Assembly: GCA_018817005.1 (NCBI GenBank)
Contig: JAHIUF010000067.1
Location: 1-49,096, forward strand
Direction of reading: 5' to 3'
From: Nanobdellota archaeon
GTDB lineage: Archaea > Nanobdellota > Nanobdellia > Woesearchaeales > GCA-2686295
DNA length: 49,096 bases
The notes below the pieces were generated by a model. The model was not told the origin of the DNA. It worked only from the letters and a program-made list of their open reading frames with translations, and ran no database searches. The position numbers and the translations under genes are program-made. Positions 33,398 to 42,189 of this stretch are shown piece after piece; position 1 is the first letter of the stretch; every line of letters starts with the position of its first letter.

Positions 33398-33508
33398 GCA
33401 AAGAAAACCTTTGTATTTATTCTGATTACAAAAATTTGAATGATTTAGGCTTTGAATTTTTTGTAAAACAAATACATTTATAAAGAACTCAAAGTTAATC
33501 ACTATATA

Positions 33509-34882
33509 ATGACAATCGAAAACACTTTAGCGTTCATAATGGCTGGAGGGCTTGGAAGCAGACTCAAAATATTGACTCGTGACAGGTCCAAATCTTCAGT
33601 CGGAATTTTAGGAAGATACAGAATATTTGATTTTGTAGCAACAAATGTTGCAAATTCAGGAATACCAAGAGTAATCGTTGCAACACAATCTCAACCACGT
33701 TCACTAAACAACCATATAGGTGTTGGTGAACCATGGGGTTTTAATGATAGAAATAAAAATATTGAGATATCTCAACCCTATGTATCATTATCAGGACTCG
33801 TAACTTTAGATGGGACTGCAGATGCGGTGAGAAAAAACATAAATCGAATAAATAGCAGATATCCAACAACAGAAACAGTTATGGTCTTAGGAGGAGATCA
33901 TGTATATGTTGCTGATTATAAGGACGTAATAAATTTTCATAAAAAGAAAGAATCTGACTTAACAATAATGACAACTCTTATACCGGATGAAAAAGCATCT
34001 GATTTTGGAATTATACGAATCAATGATAATGGAAGAATAATGGAGTTTGCAGAAAAACCAAAAGATGAAGAAACACTAAGAAAATTTCGATTAACACCTG
34101 AAACAAAAGAGCAGATAGGTATAAAAGATTCTAATCTTAATTATTTAGCATCAATGGGAAACTATGTTTTTGACTGGAAAAAACTAAACTGTTATCTTGA
34201 ATCATTTGAAGGAAACGATTTTGGCTATGATATAATACCTGCAATAAAAGAATCTGGTGGAGATATACATGCTTATGTTTTTGAAGGATATTGGCGCGAT
34301 GTTGGAAAGATAAAAGATTATTTTGAAACCAATATGGAAGCTGTAAAAAATGAAACTGTAGATTTAATTGCAGGACAGGTTTCAACCTCTGAAAGAAACC
34401 TTCCGGGAGTAAGAATTGGTTTGAATGTTTCTATAGATGGATTCATTGGAAGTCCTGGTGTATATATTGGTTCCGGATCAAAAATTAAAGATGTTGTTAC
34501 AGGATTTCAAGTTCACATTGGTGAAAATTGTGATGTTTCAAAAGTCGTGCTTTTAGGCGCAAACAGAAATCAATACTCCAATAATGGAAAGCTTTTGCGA
34601 GAATATAAAACAGTTATTGGAGATAATTCAAAACTTGAAAATATTATTGTAGACAAAAACGTTTTCATAGGGAAGAATGTTTATTTAAGTCCTGAATTCG
34701 GAACGCCTGAAGAAAGAACTGCGAACCTTGAAAAGATAGGTTTAAAGCCTTACCTTGATGATAATCCTGAAACTTTTTCAAACTCAGACTTTTATATGGA
34801 TAATGAAACGAACATCTTAGTTTTGGGGAAACAACAAGAACCTTTTGATAGACCTTTAATTCCTGATGGATTTAGAGGATGA
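33509..34882 (+). CDS. glgC: Glucose-1-phosphate adenylyltransferase (ADP-glucose pyrophosphorylase)
   Basis: This 457-residue enzyme makes ADP-glucose from glucose 1-phosphate and ATP, the committed step of glycogen synthesis. Visible features are the nucleotide-binding loop MAGGLGSRL (followed by LTRDRSK), GTADAVRKN, LGGDHVY, FAEKPKD and YWRDVGKIKDYF. The C-terminal left-handed helix has hexapeptide-like repeats and ends in a GlgC-like tail. The first loop has GLGSRL in place of the GxGTRL of many relatives. A TTTATAAA box at 33477-33484 fits a leaderless start at ATG 33509. With the phosphorylase 5 kb upstream it implies an alpha-glucan store. Its stop abuts that of a convergent gene. Confidence 0.9.
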   Translation: MTIENTLAFIMAGGLGSRLKILTRDRSKSSVGILGRYRIFDFVATNVANSGIPRVIVATQSQPRSLNNHIGVGEPWGFNDRNKNIEISQPYVSLSGLVTLDGTADAVRKNINRINSRYPTTETVMVLGGDHVYVADYKDVINFHKKKESDLTIMTTLIPDEKASDFGIIRINDNGRIMEFAEKPKDEETLRKFRLTPETKEQIGIKDSNLNYLASMGNYVFDWKKLNCYLESFEGNDFGYDIIPAIKESGGDIHAYVFEGYWRDVGKIKDYFETNMEAVKNETVDLIAGQVSTSERNLPGVRIGLNVSIDGFIGSPGVYIGSGSKIKDVVTGFQVHIGENCDVSKVVLLGANRNQYSNNGKLLREYKTVIGDNSKLENIIVDKNVFIGKNVYLSPEFGTPEERTANLEKIGLKPYLDDNPETFSNSDFYMDNETNILVLGKQQEPFDRPLIPDGFRG

Positions 34883-35392
34883 TTAATTTCTTTTTTTAAT
34901 AATTTCAACTGCTTTTGCGCAAGTTTCTTCAAGTGTTGAATAAATTGGAACATTTGGACAATCTTGAGAAAATCTTCTTCTGATATATCTTGCGTTTGTA
35001 AATCCTTCTTCAATGCCAATAACTAGTTTTGATTTATGGGCTTGATGCATCATTTTCCATTCAGCGAGTTCAAATCTTGTTGTTTGGGCGTAAGCTCTTT
35101 CGCAAAGGTGTTCTTCTTCTTTTGCAAGCCAGAACATAACAACTCCATTGTTACCTGCTTTTCGTAAGTGAAAAGTTTCCCAGTCAACTTGCTCTTCATA
35201 CATTGCTTTTGGAAAATCCTTTGAATGGCTCTCTATCGGTCTTCTTGGTGAAGCAATATAAATGTCTGGTTCTCGCTTAGAGATGTATTCCATGGCTTTT
35301 TGGTGCCATTTTGGTGCCCCTTGTATTGGCCCTGCTAGAAATATTAGTGGTTTATCATACTTGTAAAGATACTTTGGTGGTGTAATTATCAT
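34883..35392 (-). CDS. Nucleoside 2-deoxyribosyltransferase-like protein
   Basis: This 169-residue protein shows IFLAGPIQGAPKWHQKA at residue 17, a SPRR segment, QVDWETFHLRKAG, a hydrophobic VVMFWLAKE strand and FELAEWKMM, and ends with IGIEEGFTNARYI. These match the Nuc_deoxyrib_tr family (DUF4406-like), which exchanges or removes bases from deoxynucleosides or nucleotides. The family catalytic glutamate would lie in the FELAEW segment. The TATA-like ATATATAA about 28 bases upstream supports the start. Nucleotide salvage is the likely role. Confidence 0.8.
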   Translation of the reverse strand: MIITPPKYLYKYDKPLIFLAGPIQGAPKWHQKAMEYISKREPDIYIASPRRPIESHSKDFPKAMYEEQVDWETFHLRKAGNNGVVMFWLAKEEEHLCERAYAQTTRFELAEWKMMHQAHKSKLVIGIEEGFTNARYIRRRFSQDCPNVPIYSTLEETCAKAVEIIKKRN

Positions 35393-35482
35393 TCTATTTC
35401 TTTAGAAATTACTTTTTAATTATATATTTTTATATTTTTTTCAAGATAAATTTATTAATGATGAATTACTTCTTGTTTTTGT

Positions 35483-36229
35483 ATGAATAATGTTATTGGT
35501 ATGTCCACTGGTTCGCTTTATGTTTGTTGTCGTTCTTTTGATGAAAGAATTAGCATTTTTAATGAAGCGGGTGTTGATAGTATAGAACTTTTATTTGGTC
35601 AGTCATGTGAGTTGAATGCTAAGCTTTCTGACAAATCCATTGAAACATTGCACAATTATTCTTTTGTTTCTATTCATTCTCCTTTCAAAAATGATTTTGG
35701 AGATAGTTTTAATTATTGTAAGGATATTCAGACTAGGAAAGTTTTGGATAAAATACAGACTTTTTACGATGATTTTTCTGCAAAAGCAGTTGTTGTTCAT
35801 CCAAATCAGGTTTCTGACTGGAATGTTTTTTTTGATTATGATTTTAAGGTTTCTGTAGAAAACATGCCTAAAAAACATGGCGTGGAATTAAAGGATTTAG
35901 AACAGATAATGAATTATTTTCAACAATTTTCTTTAGTTCTTGACACAGCTCATGCTTTGACTTATAGTGTTTCTTTTTTGCAGGATATTGTTAATTGTTT
36001 TGCAGATAGAATTTCACATGTACACCTTAGTGATAGGCGTTATTCTGATTATTTTGAGAGCGTCAAGGATCATCAGTTGTTTTCAGGTTGCACTGATTTG
36101 TCTAAATTTAATGTTGTTAAATCTCTTTCTTGTCCAAACATTATCGAAATACAAATTATTGATGATGAGAATTTTAAACAAACTGTTTTTGATGAGATTA
36201 GTTTTGTAAAGAATTATTTTAAAAAATAA
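35483..36229 (+). CDS. Xylose-isomerase-fold (AP endonuclease 2 family) TIM-barrel protein
   Basis: This 248-residue protein has the look of sugar-phosphate isomerases/epimerases: MNNVIGMSTGSLY, then IELLFG (first metal-strand region), SIHSPF, VVHPNQ, VSVENMP, LVLDTAHA, HVHLSDR and an EIQII strand near the end. The metal residues E, H, D, H and E are all placed as in the fold. It is short for endonuclease IV (~280) and lacks its DNA-binding loops, so a small-molecule sugar substrate is more likely. It is divergent from the deoxyribosyltransferase-like gene, with a GATAAATTTATTA promoter element at 35445-35457. Confidence 0.75.
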   Translation: MNNVIGMSTGSLYVCCRSFDERISIFNEAGVDSIELLFGQSCELNAKLSDKSIETLHNYSFVSIHSPFKNDFGDSFNYCKDIQTRKVLDKIQTFYDDFSAKAVVVHPNQVSDWNVFFDYDFKVSVENMPKKHGVELKDLEQIMNYFQQFSLVLDTAHALTYSVSFLQDIVNCFADRISHVHLSDRRYSDYFESVKDHQLFSGCTDLSKFNVVKSLSCPNIIEIQIIDDENFKQTVFDEISFVKNYFKK

Positions 36230-36232
36230 AAT

Positions 36233-36712
36233 TTATCCTCTTGTTCTTTGTTCAAGAGTTTTTTGTTCTTCTCTTGTTGCTTTTCTTCTTTCGTGGTTAT
36301 CTGAGAATCTTTCTTCGTTTTGATTTATTATATACCAATCTTCGACATTTATTCTTTCATATTGTTCTCTTGTTAAATAAATTGTTTTACTTTTTTCTTT
36401 TCCTTTCTCGTCGTAGTTTCGTATTTTAATAATGAAATCTTCATCGTCATACATGTACATCGGAACAATTGTTGTTATTGTGCTTTTTCCACAATGCATT
36501 GTTATTGGCATCAGAAATATCCAACTGTTTTCTGGTTCGTATATTTTATTGTATACTTCTCCTTCTGTCATTTTGTAGCAGCTGTTTAACATTATTATTG
36601 TTCCTGCAGTGATTCCGAGTGTTGTTTTGGTGTTTAGTTTATGTGGTAGAAATTCTTGCGTAATATAATCGATTTTATTTTTCAAACTTAGGATTTTTTC
36701 TTTTAAGCTCAT
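36233..36712 (-). CDS. Orphan membrane/lipoprotein-like protein
   Basis: This 159-residue protein is not a family I recognise. After a charged N-terminal helix there is a hydrophobic segment ending MLNSCYKM (about residue 46), which resembles a lipobox with an unusually long leader. The rest is a beta-rich region (TIVPMYMYDDEDFIIKI), then a charged tail ending EQKTLEQRTRG. AAGGTGA before the ATG is a good ribosome site. It shares its divergent promoter region with the small gene at 36823. It may be one of a cluster of lineage-specific envelope genes. Confidence 0.6.
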   Translation of the reverse strand: MSLKEKILSLKNKIDYITQEFLPHKLNTKTTLGITAGTIIMLNSCYKMTEGEVYNKIYEPENSWIFLMPITMHCGKSTITTIVPMYMYDDEDFIIKIRNYDEKGKEKSKTIYLTREQYERINVEDWYIINQNEERFSDNHERRKATREEQKTLEQRTRG

Positions 36713-36822
36713 TTTTTCACCTTGTTTTTTATGTTGGTGTTGATTTTAGTATTTAAAGTTTTCTATTTTTACCACTCATTAATGAAAACATTTAAAAAGT
36801 CTTTTTCTTTTCCAAAAGTAAA

Positions 36823-37104
36823 ATGATACAACTAAAACAATATTTGAAGCATCTAAACGAGAAAAGTCGACTTGAAAGAGACTTGGTGTTAAACATTGAT
36901 TATGTGCGATATAACGAATATGATACAATAGCTGAAGCTCACAAACAAATGAAAACAATTCATTCCTTGATATCTAACGCTGCAGAATTCAATGACAAGA
37001 CAACAACAAAGAGAATTCCAATAGAAAGATTTGAAAACTTGGCTTTAATGTTAGAACAAAACATTGACGAGGAATATTTTTTAAGCAATACTCCTGTAAG
37101 ATAA
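36823..37104 (+). CDS. 93-residue orphan protein
   Basis: A helical, charged soluble protein (KQYLKHLNEKSRLERDLV...) of no recognised family. An ATTTAAAAAG element at 36790-36799 lies about 27 bases before the ATG, so the start looks leaderless. The next gene follows after 14 bases with GGTGAT as its ribosome site; the two are probably co-transcribed. Confidence 0.6.
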   Translation: MIQLKQYLKHLNEKSRLERDLVLNIDYVRYNEYDTIAEAHKQMKTIHSLISNAAEFNDKTTTKRIPIERFENLALMLEQNIDEEYFLSNTPVR

Positions 37105-37118
37105 AAAGGTGATACGAA

Positions 37119-37490
37119 ATGGCTGAACTAAAAAAACCCAATAACACAATTGACACACAAATAGAAAAAGAATACGCTCCAAAAGATCGTTTTTCAGCAG
37201 GCATGTATGATGGTCTAACTTCAGCATTGGACCCTTTAGGCTCAATATTTTCTATGATTACGAACATCAAAACATACGGTGGTTGTGGTATGAAATCCAA
37301 AACTATTGCAGATAAAAACACAGTTGATGACAAATCTTCTATGTCGTATTATGCTGCAAAAAGATTCGGTGTAGGTCTTGGAATAATAGCAAATGTTCTA
37401 AGTCTATTTTCTTGTCAAGCAGCAACTTTGGTTTATGATGTGGCAGTATATGGACAGCTGAAAAAGATGAATCGTCACAAGTTTCAATAA
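37119..37490 (+). CDS. 123-residue orphan membrane protein
   Basis: The N-terminal 40 residues are polar. Two hydrophobic stretches follow (DPLGSIFSMITNI, then FGVGLGIIANVLSLF) with cysteines (YGGCGM, FSCQAA), and the protein ends in a basic tail (LKKMNRHKFQ). GGTGAT lies before the ATG. No family is recognised. It is followed by a T-run at 37491-37499. Confidence 0.6.
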   Translation: MAELKKPNNTIDTQIEKEYAPKDRFSAGMYDGLTSALDPLGSIFSMITNIKTYGGCGMKSKTIADKNTVDDKSSMSYYAAKRFGVGLGIIANVLSLFSCQAATLVYDVAVYGQLKKMNRHKFQ

Positions 37491-37541
37491 TTTTTTTTTA
37501 TAGATAACTTTTTATTTATGTGCTTTTTTCTTAATTCAAGA

Positions 37542-37976
37542 ATGAAAAAAAATCTTGCTTTTATAACCTTGTTTTCAGTATTGTTAGGTTTAAATAGTTG
37601 TCCAGATTATGATAAGCTTGCAGCGAGAGGTGGACTTATAGGCACGAAAAAGAAATATGTTTTAGTTGATTATGATGGTGGGAAAATTGTCGATGTTTAC
37701 AAACTTAATGGTCGTGCACTCTCTTGGTCTGCAGAAGAAAAAAAATATTCATATATTGACACTCCAGGAAACAAGGTTCAGATAACTGCTGATAAAATTT
37801 TTAGTCTTAAAAATGAAGATTCAACTGTTTGGAATCAATATACTGATTATCATGCAGATTTAGACACTGTTTCTTATCATGAGAAAAGAAAACTTGAGCT
37901 TGAAAAAATACTCAAAAAAAATGTCCCTGATACGTCCGTGATTGACACTAATACTATTCATTGGTCTTTTTTCTAA
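37542..37976 (+). CDS. Putative lipoprotein, function unknown
   Basis: This protein has 144 residues from ATG 37542. MKKNLAFITLFSVLLGLNSC is a lipoprotein-like signal with LNSC as lipobox, followed by a short tether and a beta-rich domain (KYVLVDYDGGKIVDVYKLNG). I chose 37542 over 37518 because TTTTTATTTATG at 37508-37519 lies about 28 bases ahead and because MKKN is the natural signal start. Its stop overlaps the stop of the convergent gene by 4 bases. Confidence 0.65.
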   Translation: MKKNLAFITLFSVLLGLNSCPDYDKLAARGGLIGTKKKYVLVDYDGGKIVDVYKLNGRALSWSAEEKKYSYIDTPGNKVQITADKIFSLKNEDSTVWNQYTDYHADLDTVSYHEKRKLELEKILKKNVPDTSVIDTNTIHWSFF

Positions 37977-39136
37977 AGTTTAAAATTTATGATTTCTTGA
38001 ATTGACTTCTCCAAACCTTTGAAGAATTCTTCTTTTTTGAGATTGTTGAATATGCCTGTGTTGATTAGTGATTCTTTTTTCTGAGAGAATGAATCTACTT
38101 TGAGATAGAATTCTTCTCCTTCTTTTATGATTTTTCTAATGTTAGTTCTAATATTATGTGAAGTTCTTAGAAATATGGGTGCTATTTTACAATTTAGGTC
38201 TGGCCCTATATATATTTCTGCAGGATATATTTCTGCAGAAAAAGGTCTTTTATTTAGGGCTCGCGGACTTTTCCATATAGATATGTGTTTTAACTGATAT
38301 GGGCCATCGCAACATTCATGACCATATATTCCCCAATATATTTCTTTTATTTTATTTTTTTGTGCGTATTCACTTATGAATTTTTGCAGCTTTGTATCGT
38401 TTCTTATTGTGTCGAGTGCTTCAACTATTTGAAAGTATTCAGAGGGCTCTTCTAATTTTTGTTCCATAAGCTCATAAATTTTATTTGGAAATATATTTGT
38501 AGATTGGTTTTTAGACGTTTTTATTGGTCTTTCTTGACCATTCGAATCCTTATCTGTTATTATGTGTCTAATGATTTTTTTTTTGTTATTATTTTCTTTT
38601 GTTTTATAAAGCCTTGTTAGAACAGTATGATAATTTCCGGTGATTGCAACAGTATCTGACTTTATTTCGAACGCAGAAACATCATTTATATATTTTTGTG
38701 GTATTTGTACAAGTACCTCTGCAATTGATGGCTTGAAAAATCCGTGGTATGCCCATGTATGTTTTGTTTGGATATCTGCAAGTTTTTCTAGATTTTCAGC
38801 TTTTTTTGTAGGTTTTGGATCCCAAGCATATGCAATATTATACAAATTTACATCTTTTATAAAATATAAGTCTCTTCTTTCATCATCGCTTTGTTCTTTA
38901 AGGTCATCAAATCTTACAACTGGTTTTATGTTTTCGTATAATGCTTCTATTTCTTCATCTTGCTCTATTTTATATAGGTCAGTATATTTTTCTCTCAAAT
39001 TTTGTTTTGATTTTATTGGCCAGTCCATCCCGGTTATCTCTTGAGTTTCAAATCCTACATTTTCACTCGATGGCATTTCACTACATAGCTTTTGTTCGAG
39101 TTCTTCAATTCGATTATTGTGGGTTTTCTTTTTCAT
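37973..39136 (-). CDS. 387-residue orphan protein
   Basis: A soluble-looking, mixed alpha/beta protein without signal peptide or membrane helix, and no family recognised. Notable spots are a WAYHGFFKPSIAEVLVQIP segment, a GIYGHECCDGPYQ loop with paired cysteines, and AEIYPAEIYIGPDLNC. AAGGTGA before ATG 39136 is a good ribosome site. It is divergent from the NrtR-like regulator gene and shares that intergenic region. Confidence 0.6.
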   Translation of the reverse strand: MKKKTHNNRIEELEQKLCSEMPSSENVGFETQEITGMDWPIKSKQNLREKYTDLYKIEQDEEIEALYENIKPVVRFDDLKEQSDDERRDLYFIKDVNLYNIAYAWDPKPTKKAENLEKLADIQTKHTWAYHGFFKPSIAEVLVQIPQKYINDVSAFEIKSDTVAITGNYHTVLTRLYKTKENNNKKKIIRHIITDKDSNGQERPIKTSKNQSTNIFPNKIYELMEQKLEEPSEYFQIVEALDTIRNDTKLQKFISEYAQKNKIKEIYWGIYGHECCDGPYQLKHISIWKSPRALNKRPFSAEIYPAEIYIGPDLNCKIAPIFLRTSHNIRTNIRKIIKEGEEFYLKVDSFSQKKESLINTGIFNNLKKEEFFKGLEKSIQEIINFKL

Positions 39137-39195
39137 TTATTTTCACCTTGTATTCGAAACACTGTTGTAAAGTATAACTAATATTTAAACTTTGC

Positions 39196-39225
39196 GTTTT
39201 TCTTACGTAAAGTTAACGTAAAAAC
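39196..39225. promoter_or_regulatory. Imperfect palindrome upstream of the NrtR-like gene, candidate operator
   Basis: GTTTTTCTTACGTAA and its near mirror TTAACGTAAAAAC frame a TTACGTAA-AG-TTAACGTAA core, 8 bases ahead of the TTTATAAA box at 39235-39242. NrtR regulators bind palindromes near their own promoters. Self-control of 39264 and possibly of the divergent orphan gene is inferred. Confidence 0.4.
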
Positions 39226-39263
39226 TATGTAACATTTATAAATGCGAACTGTTTTATTAAAAC

Positions 39264-39872
39264 ATGGAATATGAAACTGCAAGAGTTGCAATTGATGTGG
39301 TTATACTGACAGTAAAAGATGGTGTCTTACAGGTTTATCTAAACACCAGAGAAAAAGAGCCACAAAAAGACTATTTAGAGCTTCCCGGAGGTCTTCTCAC
39401 AAAAAACGAAACTGCAGAACAAACCCTTAAAAGAAAACTTTCAAAAATCCTAGACTACGAAGATATTTTTTTTCAAGAATTTGAAGTTTTTACAACACCA
39501 AACAGGGATCCAAGAACAAGAACAATATCTATTGGGTATCTGGCACTCATAAACCAAGAAAAAATAACTGCATCAAAAAATTGGTATGTTTACAGCGATT
39601 TAAAAAAACTCGCTTTTGATCACGAAGAAATAATACTAAAAGCGATTTTCTACCTGAAAAAAAATTTGAATTCTAAAATTATAAAAGAATTTTTGCCGAA
39701 GTATTTTCCTATCAACAGACTACAAGAGATTTATGAACTCATTGAAGAACAAACTTATGATAATAGAAATTTTCGAAAGAGAATTATTTCTGCAGGAATC
39801 GTATTAGAAACAAATAATAAAGAAACAAACGTTTCTCACAGACCAGCAAAATTATATTATTTCAACAAATAA
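39264..39872 (+). CDS. NrtR-like Nudix-domain regulator with winged-helix tail
   Basis: This 202-residue protein has an N-terminal Nudix-type fold (VAIDVVILTVKDGVLQVYL, GLLTKNETAEQTLKRKLSKI). The Nudix box should read REUxEE but is RKLSKI, so hydrolysis is probably lost, as in NrtR-type transcription regulators that sense an ADP-ribose-type ligand. The C-terminal part (LPKYFPINRLQEIYELI...NRNFRKRI) matches the NrtR winged helix. Its promoter has a TATA box 27 bases before ATG and the palindrome described above. What pathway it controls is not seen here; NAD or sugar metabolism is typical for the family. Confidence 0.82.
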   Translation: MEYETARVAIDVVILTVKDGVLQVYLNTREKEPQKDYLELPGGLLTKNETAEQTLKRKLSKILDYEDIFFQEFEVFTTPNRDPRTRTISIGYLALINQEKITASKNWYVYSDLKKLAFDHEEIILKAIFYLKKNLNSKIIKEFLPKYFPINRLQEIYELIEEQTYDNRNFRKRIISAGIVLETNNKETNVSHRPAKLYYFNK

Positions 39873-39905
39873 TTTTATAAAAACGAATCTCCTCTTCGAA
39901 GTTGT

Positions 39906-41159
39906 ATGATAAAAATATTTTTCAAAACTTATGGATGTGCTCATAATCAATCAGACTCAGAAGTTATGATGGGACTATTGCTTGACGCAGGTCATAAAAT
40001 TGTGAAAACAAAAAAAGAAGCGGATATTTTGATATATAATACTTGCACTGTAAAGGATCCTTCAGAAAAAAAGTTTTTATCAGAGCTTCGAAACACAGAT
40101 AAAAAAATTGTTGTTGCAGGGTGTATTCCTCAATCAGAACCTGAACTTAACGAACTAAAAAACTATTCTCTTGTTGGTGTCAAACAAATTCACCGAATAG
40201 TTGAAGTTGTCAAAGAAACACTTGCTGGAAATATAGTGCAGTTACTGATGCATACAAAAAGTAAAAGACAAAACTTGCCAAAAGTCAGAAGGAATAATTT
40301 GATTGAAATAATTCCTTTATCAAATGGTTGTCTTGGAAACTGTGCTTATTGCAAAGTCAAATCTGCACGAGGAGATCTTGAATCTTTTTGCGAAGATGAA
40401 ATTATTGAACAATTTAAAACAGCGGTTTTAGAGGGTGTAAAAGAGTTTTGGCTTACAAGTGAAGATACAGGAACTTACGGTCTTGACATAGGAACGAATC
40501 TCCCAAAGTTATTAAAAAAAATTCTTGAAATTCCTGGCGATTATAGGATTCGGCTTGGGATGATTAACCCTCAATACGTTAAAAAATATTTAAAAGAACT
40601 AATTACTATATACAAAGATTCACGTATGTTTAAATTTATTCATATCCCTGTACAGTCGGGAAGCAATCCTGTTTTGAAAATTATGAATAGAAAATACTCT
40701 GTTTCTGATTTCAAAACATTTGTTTTAAAGTTACGAAAAAACATCCCGAACATCACTATCGCAACAGATATTATTTGTGGTTTTCCAACAGAAACAGATA
40801 AGGATTTCAAGATGACTTTGGAGCTTGTCAAAGAATTTCAATTTCCAGTTTTAAACATTTCAAAATTTTATCCACGTCCAAAAACAAAGGCTGCTTTAAT
40901 GCCTTTGTTGATAACAGAAATTCCAAAAGAAAGGTCCAAACAACTTGTTCTTCTCAATAACTCGTTACGTTGTAATGATTCTTGGCTTTCTTGGGAGGGT
41001 GATGTTTTTGTTGATGAAAAGGGAAAAAACAATTCTTTTATTGGTAGAAATGATTTTTACAAGCTCGTTGTTTTGAAAGGCGAAGAATTGCTTGGAAAAA
41101 GAATTCGCGTAAAGATTATTGCTGTTCGCAGGAATTATTTGGAAGGGGAAGTTATCTGA
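39906..41159 (+). CDS. tRNA threonylcarbamoyladenosine methylthiotransferase (CDKAL1/MtaB-type)
   Basis: This 417-residue radical-SAM enzyme adds a methylthio group to t6A in tRNA. N-terminal domain: KTYGCAHNQSDSE, YNTCTVKD and VVAGCIPQ give the three cysteines of the auxiliary cluster. CLGNCAYC is the radical-SAM cluster motif. HIPVQSGSNPVLKIMNRKY and a C-terminal TRAM-like region complete it. The sequence form (GCAHNQSDSE, short) is the archaeal/eukaryotic CDKAL1 type rather than bacterial MiaB. TTTATAAA at 39874-39881 lies about 28 bases ahead of ATG 39906. Its 3' end overlaps a convergent gene by 25 bases. Confidence 0.92.
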   Translation: MIKIFFKTYGCAHNQSDSEVMMGLLLDAGHKIVKTKKEADILIYNTCTVKDPSEKKFLSELRNTDKKIVVAGCIPQSEPELNELKNYSLVGVKQIHRIVEVVKETLAGNIVQLLMHTKSKRQNLPKVRRNNLIEIIPLSNGCLGNCAYCKVKSARGDLESFCEDEIIEQFKTAVLEGVKEFWLTSEDTGTYGLDIGTNLPKLLKKILEIPGDYRIRLGMINPQYVKKYLKELITIYKDSRMFKFIHIPVQSGSNPVLKIMNRKYSVSDFKTFVLKLRKNIPNITIATDIICGFPTETDKDFKMTLELVKEFQFPVLNISKFYPRPKTKAALMPLLITEIPKERSKQLVLLNNSLRCNDSWLSWEGDVFVDEKGKNNSFIGRNDFYKLVVLKGEELLGKRIRVKIIAVRRNYLEGEVI

Positions 41160-42025
41160 AACAGCTCACTTGTTTTTAATTGCTCTCGATATTTTTCTTC
41201 GAAATTATTTACATCTTCTGTAGTGAATATTTCAGAGTCAGTTATTGTATTATAAGCACAAAAAATCATTGTAGGACAGTTTTTCATTGTGTTTGTATCT
41301 TTTAAATAACATTTTTTTATTGCGTCTTTTACTTCTTGCCTTAAATTTTTTCCATTTAATAGATTTTCAATTATTAACATTCTATGGAAGTAATCTTGTA
41401 TTTCTGTTGGTGAAATTTCAAATGTTTTATTGACTGTTTTTAGAGCTTTTGCATAATCTTTTTTTAGAACATATGTTTCTGCTAAGTGCCAGTAAGCTAT
41501 TTTATTTGTTGAATCAAACTCTATTGCTTTTTGATATAATTGTTCCATTTCATCAAAACCTATTTTGTTTCTTTTATCTGCTCTTGCTAGTTTCATATCG
41601 CCTAAGTATCTGTATGTTTCAGAAAACTCCAATCCTTTGTTTATACTTTTTTGATAATATTTTTTTGCAAGGTTAAGGTTGTTTTCTTGTTTGTAAAAGT
41701 CTCCCATTAATAAATCAGAAACACCATCTTTTAAATTCAGGGAAGAGATTGTGTTTGGTATTATTTCTATTGGAATGTTTGGCTCTTTGAAAAATTTTAT
41801 TAGTGTATCTATCAGTTCAGGGTTAGAATAATTTTCTTTTAGTTTTTCGTATGTTTGTATTCTTTTTTTTATAATTGGGAAATTTAATGCATTGTATTGG
41901 GTTGTATCTTCTATTGCGTATTCTTTTGATAGTTCGGAAACTATTGTTGAGTCTTGATTCGTGGTTTTCGCATAAATTGTTCCTCCGATTAAAATTGCGG
42001 TTCCGACTATTATTTCTTTAAGCAC
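41135..42025 (-). CDS. Membrane-anchored TPR-repeat protein
   Basis: This protein has 296 residues from GTG 42025. A hydrophobic N-terminal segment (EIIVGTAILIGGTIYA) precedes TPR units, visible as AKKYYQKSINKG, LYQKAIEFDSTNKIAYWHLA and DYAKALKTVNKTFEISP. The longest ORF begins at 42073, but the codons of its extra N-terminus (IFIYLI) are themselves a TATA box (minus strand ATATTTATATATTT, 42058-42043) placed about 26 bases before GTG 42025. The leaderless GTG start is therefore preferred. TPR proteins scaffold complexes; the partner is unknown. It overlaps the convergent tRNA-modification gene by 25 bases. Confidence 0.75.
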   Translation of the reverse strand: MLKEIIVGTAILIGGTIYAKTTNQDSTIVSELSKEYAIEDTTQYNALNFPIIKKRIQTYEKLKENYSNPELIDTLIKFFKEPNIPIEIIPNTISSLNLKDGVSDLLMGDFYKQENNLNLAKKYYQKSINKGLEFSETYRYLGDMKLARADKRNKIGFDEMEQLYQKAIEFDSTNKIAYWHLAETYVLKKDYAKALKTVNKTFEISPTEIQDYFHRMLIIENLLNGKNLRQEVKDAIKKCYLKDTNTMKNCPTMIFCAYNTITDSEIFTTEDVNNFEEKYREQLKTSELFQITSPSK

Positions 42026-42041
42026 ATTTTTTTGAATCCTG

Positions 42042-42059
42042 ATTAAATATATAAATATT
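42042..42059 (-). promoter_or_regulatory. TATA box inside the longest reading of the TPR gene
   Basis: Centred about 26 bases before GTG 42025. Translating through it gives the odd peptide IFIYLI, which argues for the shorter protein. Confidence 0.6.
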
Positions 42060-42116
42060 TGCTTTTTTACCATTATTTAGTAGTTATAGTGTATTATATT
42101 TTTTGAAGTCACCAAC

Positions 42117-42140
42117 TGATGAAAACATCACACTTCATCA
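42117..42140. promoter_or_regulatory. TGATGAA/TTCATCA inverted repeat, candidate operator
   Basis: A perfect 7-bp inverted repeat with a 10-base centre, 16 bases upstream of the TTTAAATA box (42157-42164) of the RHH-nucleotidyltransferase gene. Placement and symmetry suit binding by the ribbon-helix-helix domain of that very protein. Confidence 0.35.
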
Positions 42141-42189
42141 TACAGGAATCAAAAGATTTAAATAAAAGAGATAATTTTGCCAAAACAAG

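Noticed and set aside
33002-33502. 166-residue minus-strand ORF
   Set aside because: Antisense to the coiled-coil gene and its terminator; F/S-rich composition mirrors K/E codons on the other strand.
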